DNA of 64,000 nt from Flavihumibacter rivuli (lineage in GTDB: Bacteria > Bacteroidota > Bacteroidia > Chitinophagales > Chitinophagaceae), in NCBI RefSeq assembly GCF_018595685.2, contig NZ_CP092334.1:2942001-3006000 (forward strand), in the 5' to 3' direction. The notes beneath the pieces are model-generated. The model saw nothing but the letters and a program-made list of their open reading frames with translations. It did no database searches and was not told where the DNA came from. Shown piece by piece: positions 52,613 through 61,187 of the stretch. Position 1 is the stretch's first letter; every line of letters starts with the position of its first letter. Position numbers and translations under genes: made by a program.

Positions 52613-54763
52613 ATGAGAACATCATTATTCCTCTCCTTCCTGGTTTGCAGCGCCCTTAGCTACGGCCAGGGTGGGAAAGAACCGGTTAAGGTTTCAGACA
52701 TGCTCCGCATCAAACAGCCGGGTAATGTCCAGCTATCCCCCGATGGCGCTTCAGCCTTCTTTACCCTCACCAGTATTGAACCCGAAGCAGACAAAAAATG
52801 GGAATACCAGTACCAGACGCAGCTCTGGACAGTCCCGACAGATGGCAGCGCTGCCCCCCGCCAACTCACAGCCGCAAAGGAAGGTGCGGCACAGCCTGCC
52901 CTCAGCCCGGACGGCAGCCAGCTGGCTTTTGTGCGGCAAGTGGATGGAAGGCCACAGATCTTCCTCCTCTCCCTTAAAGGAGGAGAGCCACTCCAGCTTA
53001 CCCGCTACAAGTACGGTGCAGGCAATCCCAGGTGGAGTCCTGATGGGAAATCGATCGCCTTCGTTTCCGCGATCAACTGGCGGGAACTGGCCAATGATTC
53101 TTCCCTTAATCCGGGTTTGATACCACCCTCATGGTCAACCGAAAGACCCGGCATCGAGCCCAAAGACCAGCTCAGGAACAGCAGTGCAACGCCCGATCCC
53201 GATGGCGGGATAGCAGAAGCCCGTGCCTGGCTCCAGCAAAATGAAAAGGACAAGCGGGCGAAAGTGATCAACAGGCTGCAGTTCCAGGAAGAATCTTCCA
53301 CCAATGGTGAGATGACCATCAGCCATGTGTTCATAGTGCCTGCGCAGGCCGGTTCACAGCCGAGGCAGGTAACGAAAGGCATCAACAGCTTTAGTAATCC
53401 CCAGTTCCTCAGCAATACCCAGTTGCTGGTGGAAGGCGAATCAGATTTCAATACCCACCCCGACCGGGTATTGGCCAGTGCCATTTATCGCGTCAATACA
53501 GATGGTTCAGGGTTCACTCCCCTCTTGCAGAAGAAGGATTACAACTATGGGAATGCCGTGGTTTCCGCCACTGGTAAGTGGATCGCCTTTTCCCATGGCC
53601 CGGTAGGCTTTGTTACCATTCCATCAATCGGGTTGATTCCGGCCAACGGAACTGAGAAAGATTTCATCAATATCCCATACGATCGCAACAGGTCCAATCT
53701 CACTTTCATGGGTGATGATGTACTATATGCAGCAGCACAAAGCAATGGTGGTTCGATAGTGTTGCGTTACGATATCAAGACCAAAAAGCTCGAAACCCTC
53801 GGTTCCGTTGATGAAGGCATCGGCAGCTTCGATGTAGTAAATAACAAGATGGTATATGTAAAGACCATGGTGAGCGATCCCTTCGACCTCTATAGCGCTG
53901 ATGGTTATGCGAAAAATGAGAAACGCCTGTCAGCATTCAACTTCGACTGGGTGAAGCAGAAGAATATTGTACTTCCCGAAAAGCATACGTTTACGAATGA
54001 GAAGGGACTGACCGTTGAATACTGGGTGATGAAACCAGCCAACTATACCCCCGGTAAGAAGTATCCCCTCTTGCTCGAGATCCATGGAGGTCCTTCCGCC
54101 ATGTGGGGCCCTGGCGAAAGCAGCATGTGGCATGAATTCCAGTTCTGGTGCAGCAAGGGCTACGGGGTGGTGTACAGCAACCCAAGGGGTTCAGGAGGCT
54201 ATGGGTACGATTTCCTCAAGGCCAACGTTAATGATTGGGGTAACGGCCCGATGACCGATGTACTCTCTGCCCTCGACAAGACCGTAGCAGAAGGCTGGGC
54301 TGATCCATCCCGTTTATTCGTAACCGGCGGGTCCTATGCAGGATACTTGATCGGTTATATCCTAGGCCATGACAAGCGCTTTGCTGCGGCCTGCAGCCAG
54401 CGCGGCGTTTACGACCTGCGCACCTTCTTTGGCGAAGGCAACGCCTGGAGACTCGTACCCAATTATTTTGGCGGCTATCCCTGGGAAAAACAGGTGCTGG
54501 ACATCCTTGAAAGGGAATCACCCATCAGCTATGTCCAGAACATCACAACACCTTATATCATTTTTCACGGCGAAAACGACCTGCGTACAGGTGTCATCCA
54601 GAGTGAGCAGATGTACAAGAGCCTGAAAGTATTGGGCCGGCCGGTAGAATATGTCCGCCATCCGGGTGCCACCCATGAGATCACCCGCAGCGGCAACAAC
54701 CGCCAAAGGATGGACCAAATGCTCCGGACCTGGGAATTCTTCGAAAGATACATGACCAAATAA
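52613..54763 (+). CDS. S9-family prolyl-oligopeptidase-like peptidase, exported
   Basis: The product has 716 residues from the ATG at 52613 (MRTSLFLSFLVCSALSYGQ signal); the longer frame to 52451 has no signal. An N-terminal beta-propeller (WSPDGKSIAFVS, LSPDGSQLAFVR) covers about 30-420. A C-terminal alpha/beta hydrolase follows with nucleophile GGSYAGY, Asp in HGENDLRTG and His in HPGATHE. This is the DPP4/acylaminoacyl-peptidase group, which removes short peptides in the periplasm. A hairpin terminator lies about 195 bases downstream. Confidence 0.95.
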   Translation: MRTSLFLSFLVCSALSYGQGGKEPVKVSDMLRIKQPGNVQLSPDGASAFFTLTSIEPEADKKWEYQYQTQLWTVPTDGSAAPRQLTAAKEGAAQPALSPDGSQLAFVRQVDGRPQIFLLSLKGGEPLQLTRYKYGAGNPRWSPDGKSIAFVSAINWRELANDSSLNPGLIPPSWSTERPGIEPKDQLRNSSATPDPDGGIAEARAWLQQNEKDKRAKVINRLQFQEESSTNGEMTISHVFIVPAQAGSQPRQVTKGINSFSNPQFLSNTQLLVEGESDFNTHPDRVLASAIYRVNTDGSGFTPLLQKKDYNYGNAVVSATGKWIAFSHGPVGFVTIPSIGLIPANGTEKDFINIPYDRNRSNLTFMGDDVLYAAAQSNGGSIVLRYDIKTKKLETLGSVDEGIGSFDVVNNKMVYVKTMVSDPFDLYSADGYAKNEKRLSAFNFDWVKQKNIVLPEKHTFTNEKGLTVEYWVMKPANYTPGKKYPLLLEIHGGPSAMWGPGESSMWHEFQFWCSKGYGVVYSNPRGSGGYGYDFLKANVNDWGNGPMTDVLSALDKTVAEGWADPSRLFVTGGSYAGYLIGYILGHDKRFAAACSQRGVYDLRTFFGEGNAWRLVPNYFGGYPWEKQVLDILERESPISYVQNITTPYIIFHGENDLRTGVIQSEQMYKSLKVLGRPVEYVRHPGATHEITRSGNNRQRMDQMLRTWEFFERYMTK

Positions 54764-54856
54764 CCATACATTTTGTCATGACTATTTCTTTCAATTACCC
54801 GTGCCAAGTTTCCCAAACCTGAAATTCTCCGTTTTATCACCCGAATTTTCCGGCAT

Positions 54857-54933
54857 GGTCGGAGACGGGTCGGACCCGGGTCGGAGACGGGTCGGATTCG
54901 GGTCGGATTCGGGTCGGATTCGAGTCCGACGCG
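54857..54933. repeat. 11-bp tandem repeat (7 units)
   Basis: Units of the form GGTCGGAnnCG: variable bases are GA, CC, GA, TT, TT, TT, and a seventh diverged unit AGTCCGACGCG. It is in the gap between convergent genes. The unit length equals that of the unrelated array at 16621. Confidence 0.92.
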
Positions 54934-54956
54934 GGTGAAAAAATGGCAGAAATGAA

Positions 54957-54991
54957 GAGGCCACCCCGATTGGGATGGCCTCAATTTTTTT
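54957..54991 (+). terminator. Terminator between S9 peptidase and RRM genes
   Basis: GAGGCCACCCC and GGGATGGCCTC arms with a 4-base loop are followed by AATTTTTTT on the plus strand. On the minus strand the following bases (TTCATTTCT) are only moderately T-rich. Confidence 0.85.
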
Positions 54992-55019
54992 GGCTGATCT
55001 TTCAATCAGTTCAATGAGC

Positions 55020-55331
55020 TTACCAGCGGTTGTTGCTGTTGCTGAAAGAACGACGACCACCACCATTGCTGTTGCTGCTGCTGCGCTCTTCGCGAGGCTT
55101 GGCAACAGATACGCGGATAGCACGGCCTTCTACCATACCACCATCCAGTTCAGCGATTGCCTTCTGGGCAGCAGCATCATCAGACATCTCAACAAAACCG
55201 AAACCACGGCTCTTGTTGGTGAATTTGTCCATGATTACACGGGCGGAAGTTACTTCGCCATACTCTTCAAAAAAACCACGCAGGTCTTCGTCTTCAACAT
55301 TGAAGCTCAAATTGGAAACGTAAATGTTCAT
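55020..55331 (-). CDS. RRM-domain RNA-binding protein
   Basis: The 103-residue protein is one RRM with RNP2 (IYVSNL) and RNP1 (KSRGFGFVEM) followed by a Ser/Asn/Gly-rich arginine tail (SSSNSNGGGRRSFSNSNNRW). Such short RRM proteins are common and often cold- or stress-induced in Bacteroidota. Target RNAs unknown. Convergent with the S9 gene; about 175 bases separate it from the MFS gene. Confidence 0.94.
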   Translation of the reverse strand: MNIYVSNLSFNVEDEDLRGFFEEYGEVTSARVIMDKFTNKSRGFGFVEMSDDAAAQKAIAELDGGMVEGRAIRVSVAKPREERSSSNSNGGGRRSFSNSNNRW

Positions 55332-55506
55332 AACACTTGATAAAAAATAAAAAATACTGAGCGACTCGATACGGGCGGGAGATTACCAGATAGCAGAAAA
55401 TGCGTAGCAGAATAACTCGATCCAAAGCCAGGACCTTCAACTCAAATAACGGCGCAAAGGTAGGGGTATTCCCCTCCCCTACCAATTGTTTATTGTTAAA
55501 TGCACA

Positions 55507-56736
55507 TTAAGCTTTGGGATGGAACCTCGGATTGGTGTGTAAACTCCTGTAAGCCAGCCAAGAACTGATCAAAACCAGGATCGCCGCCATCACAAACGGG
55601 GCGCCTGCAAACTTGAATGGAGCCGCTGTCCCGGTGAAATAGGAGAAAAGGTTGGTCATGACTGGTGGACCGACGATCGAGGTGGCGCTCATCAGGCTGG
55701 TCAGCGCTCCCTGTAATTCCCCCTGCTCATTCGGTGGCACGCTGGAAGAAATGATCCCCTGGATGGCAGGTCCCGCAATTCCTCCCAGGCAATACACGAT
55801 CGTAAAGGCAAACATCATCCAGGTTTCGGTGGCCAATCCATACAAGAGAAAGCCAATGCTATAGAGCAGCAATCCCAGGTACACACTGCGTTCATTGCCC
55901 AACCTGGGGATGGCGACCCTGATCAGGCCGCCCTGTACTAACGCCACCATCAGTCCAATGAAGCCAAGCGAATAACCGATCAACTTCTCATTCCAACCGA
56001 ACTTCTCAATATTATAGTAGGTCCAGGTGCTTTGCACCGCATGGGCCGCGATATACACCAATGCCAATGAAATGACCAGCTCCGAAACCGCGGGATACTT
56101 CTTCAATTGAACAAGGGAGCCCATAGGATTTGCCCGCTTCCACTCAAACTTCCTGCGGTTCTCCACCGGAAGCGATTCAGGAAGAATAAAGTAACCATAC
56201 AGGGCATTCAGGAAACAGAGGCCGGCTGCGAAAAGGAAGGGTACCCTTACCCCATACTGCCCCAATAATCCCCCAATCACGGGACCTATGATGAAACCCA
56301 GTCCAAAGGCCGCACCGATCATCCCGAAATTCTGGGCACGGTTCTCAGGGGTGCTGATATCGGCAATATAGGCAGAAGCGGTGGTGATGCTGGCGCCAAA
56401 CAATCCCGCGATCATCCTGCCCACAAATAACCAGGCAATGGTAGGGGCATAGGCAACGAAGAGGTAGTCAATGCCGAAGCCCAAAAGCGAAAGCAGCAAA
56501 ATGGGACGCCTGCCATAGCGGTCGCTCAGGTTACCCAGGATAGGGGCACATACGAACTGCATGATGGCATAGGCAAAACCCAACCAGCCACTGTAGCGCG
56601 AAGCATCACTGTTGGTCCCATGGATCAACTCGGAGATCAGCTTGGGTACAACCGGAATGATGATCCCCCAACCTATCACGTCTACCACTAATGTGATGAA
56701 AATAAAACCTAACGCTGCCTTCTTGCTTGCCGACAT
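55507..56736 (-). CDS. MFS transporter, TetA/TCR-like
   Basis: The 409-residue protein has 12 predicted membrane helices and the MFS motif A-like [24 protein letters not shown], the same pattern as in TetA-type exporters. The C-terminal half has a second GxLxDR-like region. Relatives export tetracycline or other small molecules; substrate cannot be told from sequence. Divergent from gnd. Confidence 0.92.
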   Translation of the reverse strand: MSASKKAALGFIFITLVVDVIGWGIIIPVVPKLISELIHGTNSDASRYSGWLGFAYAIMQFVCAPILGNLSDRYGRRPILLLSLLGFGIDYLFVAYAPTIAWLFVGRMIAGLFGASITTASAYIADISTPENRAQNFGMIGAAFGLGFIIGPVIGGLLGQYGVRVPFLFAAGLCFLNALYGYFILPESLPVENRRKFEWKRANPMGSLVQLKKYPAVSELVISLALVYIAAHAVQSTWTYYNIEKFGWNEKLIGYSLGFIGLMVALVQGGLIRVAIPRLGNERSVYLGLLLYSIGFLLYGLATETWMMFAFTIVYCLGGIAGPAIQGIISSSVPPNEQGELQGALTSLMSATSIVGPPVMTNLFSYFTGTAAPFKFAGAPFVMAAILVLISSWLAYRSLHTNPRFHPKA

Positions 56737-56878
56737 ATATTAAAATATCTGCAAAGTAAGTCCGGGCCAGCCAGAATTCAACCCATTATTTGAAGAAGGA
56801 CCGTTAATAATATGCAATTGACCGAATCCAACTAACGAACGCTAGTGTTTTCCACTCCCGCCACAACGCAATAGTCAC

Positions 56879-56886
56879 TACCTTTG
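56879..56886 (+). promoter_or_regulatory. Candidate -7 element for gnd-zwf-pgl operon
   Basis: TACCTTTG fits the Bacteroidota TAnnTTTG -7 consensus and lies 21 bases before the gnd start. No good TTTG -33 element is found, so confidence is moderate. Confidence 0.45.
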
Positions 56887-56907
56887 CGGCCTACCCAAGC
56901 AATCGAA

Positions 56908-58317
56908 ATGGATAATCAACTTTTTGACTTTGGCATGGTTGGACTCGGCGTAATGGGCCGCAACCTGTTGCTGAATGTTGCCGACCATGGTTTCAAGGCC
57001 ATCGGTTTCGATATGGATCCGCAAAAGACTGCCGATCTGGAAAAGACTGCCTCCCCCGGCACCGTGGTAAAAGGCGTGAACAGCCTGGAAGAAATGGTGA
57101 AAAGCCTCAGCACCCCACGCCGCATCATGATGCTGGTGCCCGCCGGCAAACCTGTAGACGATGTGATCGAAAAATTGCTGCCCCTGGTAGAACCTGGTGA
57201 TATCATTATCGATGGGGGCAATACCTATTATACCGACACCCTCCGCCGCTACCAATACCTGCAGCCCAAGGGCCTGCATTTCATCGGTATCGGTGTTTCT
57301 GGCGGGGAAGAAGGCGCCCGCCGCGGTCCGAGCATGATGCCGGGTGGCGACCTCACTGCCTGGGATCACCTCAAGCCTGTGCTCCAATCCATCGCCGCTA
57401 AAGTGAATGAAGAAGCCTGTGTGGATTACATGGGCAAGGGCGCTGCCGGACACTTTGTAAAGATGGTCCATAACGGCATCGAATATGCGATCATGCAGAT
57501 GATCTGCGAAGCCTATGATATCCTCCATCGCGGTGCCGGTCTTACCAACGAAGAACTGCACCTGCTCTTCACGGATTGGAACAATGCTGAACTGCGCTCT
57601 TACCTGGTGGAGATCACTGCCGATATCTTCAGGCAGAAAGATGAACTCACCGATGCGCACCTGGTAGACATGATCCTGGACAAGGCCGGTGCCAAAGGAA
57701 CGGGTAAATGGACCTCCCAGATCGCCATGGATATGGGCGTTGCCATCCCGACCATCGACATGGCCGTGACCATGCGCAATCTCTCGGCCCTTAAATCACA
57801 ACGAATGGAAGCCGATGCCCTCAAGTCCAGCCATGCCAAAACCATTGCCGACAAGGATTCCCTCATCCAGCATACCCGTCAGGCTCTCTTTGCCGGTATC
57901 ATCATGAGCTATGTGCAAGGCCTGGCCATGCTGCATACTGCCTCTAAGGACCTGGAAATGGATATCCCCATACAGAATGCCGTTAAGGTATGGCGCGGGG
58001 GATGCATCATCCGCTCCACCTTGCTGGAGACCTTCTATGAAGCCTACCAACGCAACCCCCAGATCCCCAACCTCCTGCTCGATGAAAAGCTTTCCTGTCT
58101 CGTGAAAGCCAATATCGACGGGCTTCGCAACGTAGTGGCGCAGGCTGCCCTGAATGGCTATCCCGCTGGATGCCTGATGAACGCCCTCACCTACTACGAT
58201 GCCTACACCACCGGAAGGTTGCCGCTCAACCTCCTGCAGGCACAGCGCGATTATTTCGGTGCCCATACCTACGAAAGAACGGACAGGGAGGGTAAGTTTC
58301 ATACCCAATGGGGCTAA
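56908..58317 (+). CDS. gnd: 6-phosphogluconate dehydrogenase, decarboxylating
   Basis: This enzyme oxidises 6-phosphogluconate to ribulose 5-phosphate and CO2 with NADP+. The product has 469 residues (family about 470) from the ATG at 56908; a TTG at 56884 is rejected. Motifs: GLGVMGRNLLLN, DGGNTYYTDTLRR, GVSGGEEGARRGPSMMPGG with catalytic Lys in GHFVKMVHNGIEY, and C-terminal RDYFGAHTYER. First gene of an operon with zwf (39 bases) and pgl (54 bases), covering the oxidative branch of the pentose phosphate pathway. Confidence 0.97.
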   Translation: MDNQLFDFGMVGLGVMGRNLLLNVADHGFKAIGFDMDPQKTADLEKTASPGTVVKGVNSLEEMVKSLSTPRRIMMLVPAGKPVDDVIEKLLPLVEPGDIIIDGGNTYYTDTLRRYQYLQPKGLHFIGIGVSGGEEGARRGPSMMPGGDLTAWDHLKPVLQSIAAKVNEEACVDYMGKGAAGHFVKMVHNGIEYAIMQMICEAYDILHRGAGLTNEELHLLFTDWNNAELRSYLVEITADIFRQKDELTDAHLVDMILDKAGAKGTGKWTSQIAMDMGVAIPTIDMAVTMRNLSALKSQRMEADALKSSHAKTIADKDSLIQHTRQALFAGIIMSYVQGLAMLHTASKDLEMDIPIQNAVKVWRGGCIIRSTLLETFYEAYQRNPQIPNLLLDEKLSCLVKANIDGLRNVVAQAALNGYPAGCLMNALTYYDAYTTGRLPLNLLQAQRDYFGAHTYERTDREGKFHTQWG

Positions 58318-58356
58318 TTTTGCAATCAACATCAAACACCAAACGCACAACCGGTA

Positions 58357-59874
58357 ATGTCTCAACATCATAAACGTCCACCTTCTTCCCTCATCTTCAT
58401 CTTCGGGGGAAGTGGCGACCTTAACCATAGGAAACTGGCTCCAGCACTTTACAATCTCTATATGGATAACTGGATGCCGGAGAAATTCGATATCGTAGGG
58501 ATCGGCCGCAGGCCATACGACCAGGACAGCTATCGCACCCATCTCTTCAATGGTATCCAGCAGTTTAGTCGCCGCAAGGCCGACGAGGCCGGTGGCTGGG
58601 AAGCTTTCGCACAGCGCGTTGCCTACCTGCAGATGGATGCTGAGAAAGAAGAAGAATACCAGAAGATCGCCGAGATCGTGAAGGAAAAAGAAGCGGCCTA
58701 TGGCGAACACCCCAATGTGATCTTCTACCTGGCCGTGGCTCCGCAGCTGGTTCCCGGCATCGTCAGCAAGCTGGGTCCCCTGAATATCTGCCACGACACC
58801 AAGTGCACCCGCGTGGTGGTGGAAAAGCCTTTTGGCCATGATCTCGAAAGCGCCAACGAACTGAACAAGCTGCTCGCCAGCATGTTCGATGAGAAACAGA
58901 TCTACCGCATCGACCACTACCTTGGAAAAGAAACGGTCCAGAATATCCTCGCCCTTCGCTTTGCCAATGCCCTCTTCGAGCCCATCTGGAACAGGAACTA
59001 TATCGACCATATCCAGATCACCGCTGCCGAGACCGTTGGCGTGGAAGGAAGGGGCGATTTCTATGAGAAGTCAGGAGCCCTGCGCGATATGGTGCAGAAC
59101 CATATCCTCCAGTTGCTTTGCATGGTGGCCATGGAAGCGCCTGTGAGTTTTGATGCCGATGAGATCCGTAACAAAAAGGTTGATGTGCTGCACGCCATCC
59201 GCAAGATCTCCAAAGAAGAGGTTCACCAATACGCCGTACGCGGACAATACAGCCATGGCTGGATGAAAGGGACGGAAGTGAACGGCTATAGGGAAGAAAA
59301 GAATGTAGCACCCGATTCACCGGTGGATACATTCGCGGCGGTCAAGTTCTATATCGACAACTGGCGCTGGCAGGATGTGCCCTTCTATGTGCGCACCGGC
59401 AAAAGGATGCATGAGAAGGAAACCATCATTACGGTGCAGTTCAAAGCTGCACCCAGCTATGCTTTCCCGCCCGAAGCCGCTGAAACATGGAGGGCCAACC
59501 GCCTGACCATCAGCATCGCTCCAGACATGGATATCAGGCTGCGGTTCCAGAGCAAGCGTCCCGGCCAGGACCTCACCCTGAGCCCTGTTGACATGATCTT
59601 CAGTTATAATGATGCCTACGAAGAACATGAACCGGAAGCTTATGAAACCCTCCTGCTCGATGTAATGGAAGGCAATGCCACTTTGTTCATGCGTGAAGAC
59701 CAGGTGGAAGCCGCATGGAAAGTGATCATGCCTATCCTTGACGCATGGGAGAACCGTGAACCGGTTGACTTCCCGAACTATGGTCCGGGCAGCTGGGGTC
59801 CTGAAGATGCGGAAGCCCTTATTGCCCGCGATGGCAGGAACTGGGTGACCCTTCCGGCCCCTCACCAGGAATAA
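58357..59874 (+). CDS. zwf: Glucose-6-phosphate dehydrogenase
   Basis: This enzyme oxidises glucose 6-phosphate to 6-phosphogluconolactone with NADP+. The 505-residue protein has the nucleotide motif IFGGSGDLNHRKL and the catalytic segment RIDHYLGKETVQNIL. EKPFGHDLESANELN and the C-terminal VDFPNYGPGSWGP are also typical. Second gene of the oxidative pentose phosphate operon. Full length, no anomalies. Confidence 0.98.
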   Translation: MSQHHKRPPSSLIFIFGGSGDLNHRKLAPALYNLYMDNWMPEKFDIVGIGRRPYDQDSYRTHLFNGIQQFSRRKADEAGGWEAFAQRVAYLQMDAEKEEEYQKIAEIVKEKEAAYGEHPNVIFYLAVAPQLVPGIVSKLGPLNICHDTKCTRVVVEKPFGHDLESANELNKLLASMFDEKQIYRIDHYLGKETVQNILALRFANALFEPIWNRNYIDHIQITAAETVGVEGRGDFYEKSGALRDMVQNHILQLLCMVAMEAPVSFDADEIRNKKVDVLHAIRKISKEEVHQYAVRGQYSHGWMKGTEVNGYREEKNVAPDSPVDTFAAVKFYIDNWRWQDVPFYVRTGKRMHEKETIITVQFKAAPSYAFPPEAAETWRANRLTISIAPDMDIRLRFQSKRPGQDLTLSPVDMIFSYNDAYEEHEPEAYETLLLDVMEGNATLFMREDQVEAAWKVIMPILDAWENREPVDFPNYGPGSWGPEDAEALIARDGRNWVTLPAPHQE

Positions 59875-59928
59875 TGGTGATGGTATCGTCGGAACAAACG
59901 CTTACAAACATTTAGAAAGAACACCAAG

Positions 59929-60660
59929 ATGGCTTCGATCCTCCACAAATATGCAGATGCAGAAGCGGTAGCCCAGGCTGCGGCAAAATTCATCGCTGAC
60001 CGCATTACCGATGTTTTGAAACAGCAGGACCGTTTTACGCTGGCCCTTTCAGGCGGCAGTACGCCGAAAAGACTGCACCAGATATTGGCTGCTTCTCCTT
60101 ACAAAGAGCAGATCGACTGGAACAAACTGCATATTTTCTGGGGGGATGAACGCTATGTTCCTTTCGAAGATGAGCGCAACAACGCTAAGATGGCCTTCGA
60201 CACTTTGCTCGATCATGTTCCCGTACCGAAGGAGCAAATCCATATCATGCGTTCGGATATTGATCCCCGTGAGAGTGCAGAAGCCTATGAGAAGATCTTG
60301 CACCACTATTTTGACGGGAAGCAGCATAGCTTCGACCTGGTCATATTAGGCATGGGTGACGATGGACACACCCTTTCCCTTTTCCCGGGAACAGAAGTGA
60401 TCTATGAAACTGAAAAATGGTGTACCGCCTTCTTCCTGAAGCAACAGGATATGTTCAGGATAACCCTGACGAGGACCATTGCCAACAATGCTTCCTGCAT
60501 CCTTTTCCTGACTACAGGTACGGCAAAGGCACCGGCATTGAAGCAGGTATTACAGGGTGAACCCAATCCAACCATCTATCCCTCGCAAGTGATCAATGCG
60601 GCGCATGGGGAAACCATCTGGATGGTGGACCAGGCGGCTGCATCGCTGTTGGATGGATAG
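59929..60660 (+). CDS. pgl: 6-phosphogluconolactonase
   Basis: This enzyme hydrolyses 6-phosphogluconolactone between zwf and gnd steps. The 243-residue protein shows LALSGGSTPKRLHQIL, IFWGDERYVPFEDERNN and GMGDDGHTLSLFPGT, all family signatures. It closes the gnd-zwf-pgl operon. The next gene is convergent and ends 12 bases away; the small AGCCTTAAGGCT palindrome at 60668 could be a transcript end. Confidence 0.97.
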   Translation: MASILHKYADAEAVAQAAAKFIADRITDVLKQQDRFTLALSGGSTPKRLHQILAASPYKEQIDWNKLHIFWGDERYVPFEDERNNAKMAFDTLLDHVPVPKEQIHIMRSDIDPRESAEAYEKILHHYFDGKQHSFDLVILGMGDDGHTLSLFPGTEVIYETEKWCTAFFLKQQDMFRITLTRTIANNASCILFLTTGTAKAPALKQVLQGEPNPTIYPSQVINAAHGETIWMVDQAAASLLDG

Positions 60661-60672
60661 GAACCCTGAGCC

Positions 60673-61086
60673 TTAAGGCTTCACTTCCACGGTATCATAG
60701 ACCACCACCTTTTCCCAGAGGAGCTTGCACTCCTCTACGAATTTGAGGTGGATGGGGTCTACCTGGTAACTGTCCTGGTCTGCGGCATTATCAAACAGCA
60801 CCAGCCAGGAGATATCATAACTGCTGTCGATAACTTCCCTCCTTGTTTTAGCGGGCTCGCCGATCTGGAAAGTGCGAATGGTGGAAACAGCTGATAACTT
60901 CCTCAGGCCTTCTACCAAGGCTTTCTTATCATCCGCATTGCCCGGACGCTTTAGCCAGAAATAAACGTGGTGAATGAACATGTTGTGGATCTTTTTGTCC
61001 CAGGTGGCGGCTGAGAATGCTCCTAATCCAGCCATTGTTGCCTTACCGGTTTCGGAAATGAACTCCCGACGTGTTTGGGTTTCCAT
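60673..61086 (-). CDS. Exported Dabb-family protein with twin-arginine-like signal
   Basis: The 137-residue protein begins METQTRREFISETGKATMAGLG, a twin-arginine-type signal. A Dabb (dimeric alpha/beta barrel, stress-responsive) domain follows: FIHHVYFWLKRPGNADDKKALVEGLRKLS and SSYDISWLVLFDNAADQDSYQVDPIHLKFV. Roles in the family range from aldehyde or polyketide processing to unknown stress functions. It is convergent with pgl and separated from the next gene by a strong terminator. Confidence 0.9.
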   Translation of the reverse strand: METQTRREFISETGKATMAGLGAFSAATWDKKIHNMFIHHVYFWLKRPGNADDKKALVEGLRKLSAVSTIRTFQIGEPAKTRREVIDSSYDISWLVLFDNAADQDSYQVDPIHLKFVEECKLLWEKVVVYDTVEVKP

Positions 61087-61133
61087 TTGGTTGTTTTAAA
61101 ATTGGGCTCAGAAGTTACAAAATGATTGGCGAA

Positions 61134-61166
61134 CAACAAAAAACCCGGCGTATAAACGCCGGGTTT
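61134..61166 (-). terminator. Terminator of acyl-CoA dehydrogenase gene
   Basis: A perfect palindrome AAACCCGGCGT with 4-base loop and its complement lies 22 bases past the stop of the dehydrogenase. On the minus strand it is followed by TTTTTTG. Confidence 0.9.
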
Positions 61167-61187
61167 GTCAGACAATGTAACTAAAAA

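Noticed and set aside
57796..59010. 404-residue minus-strand frame
   Set aside because: It is antisense to gnd and zwf, both of which have full family motifs. It is a shadow of G/C-rich codons.
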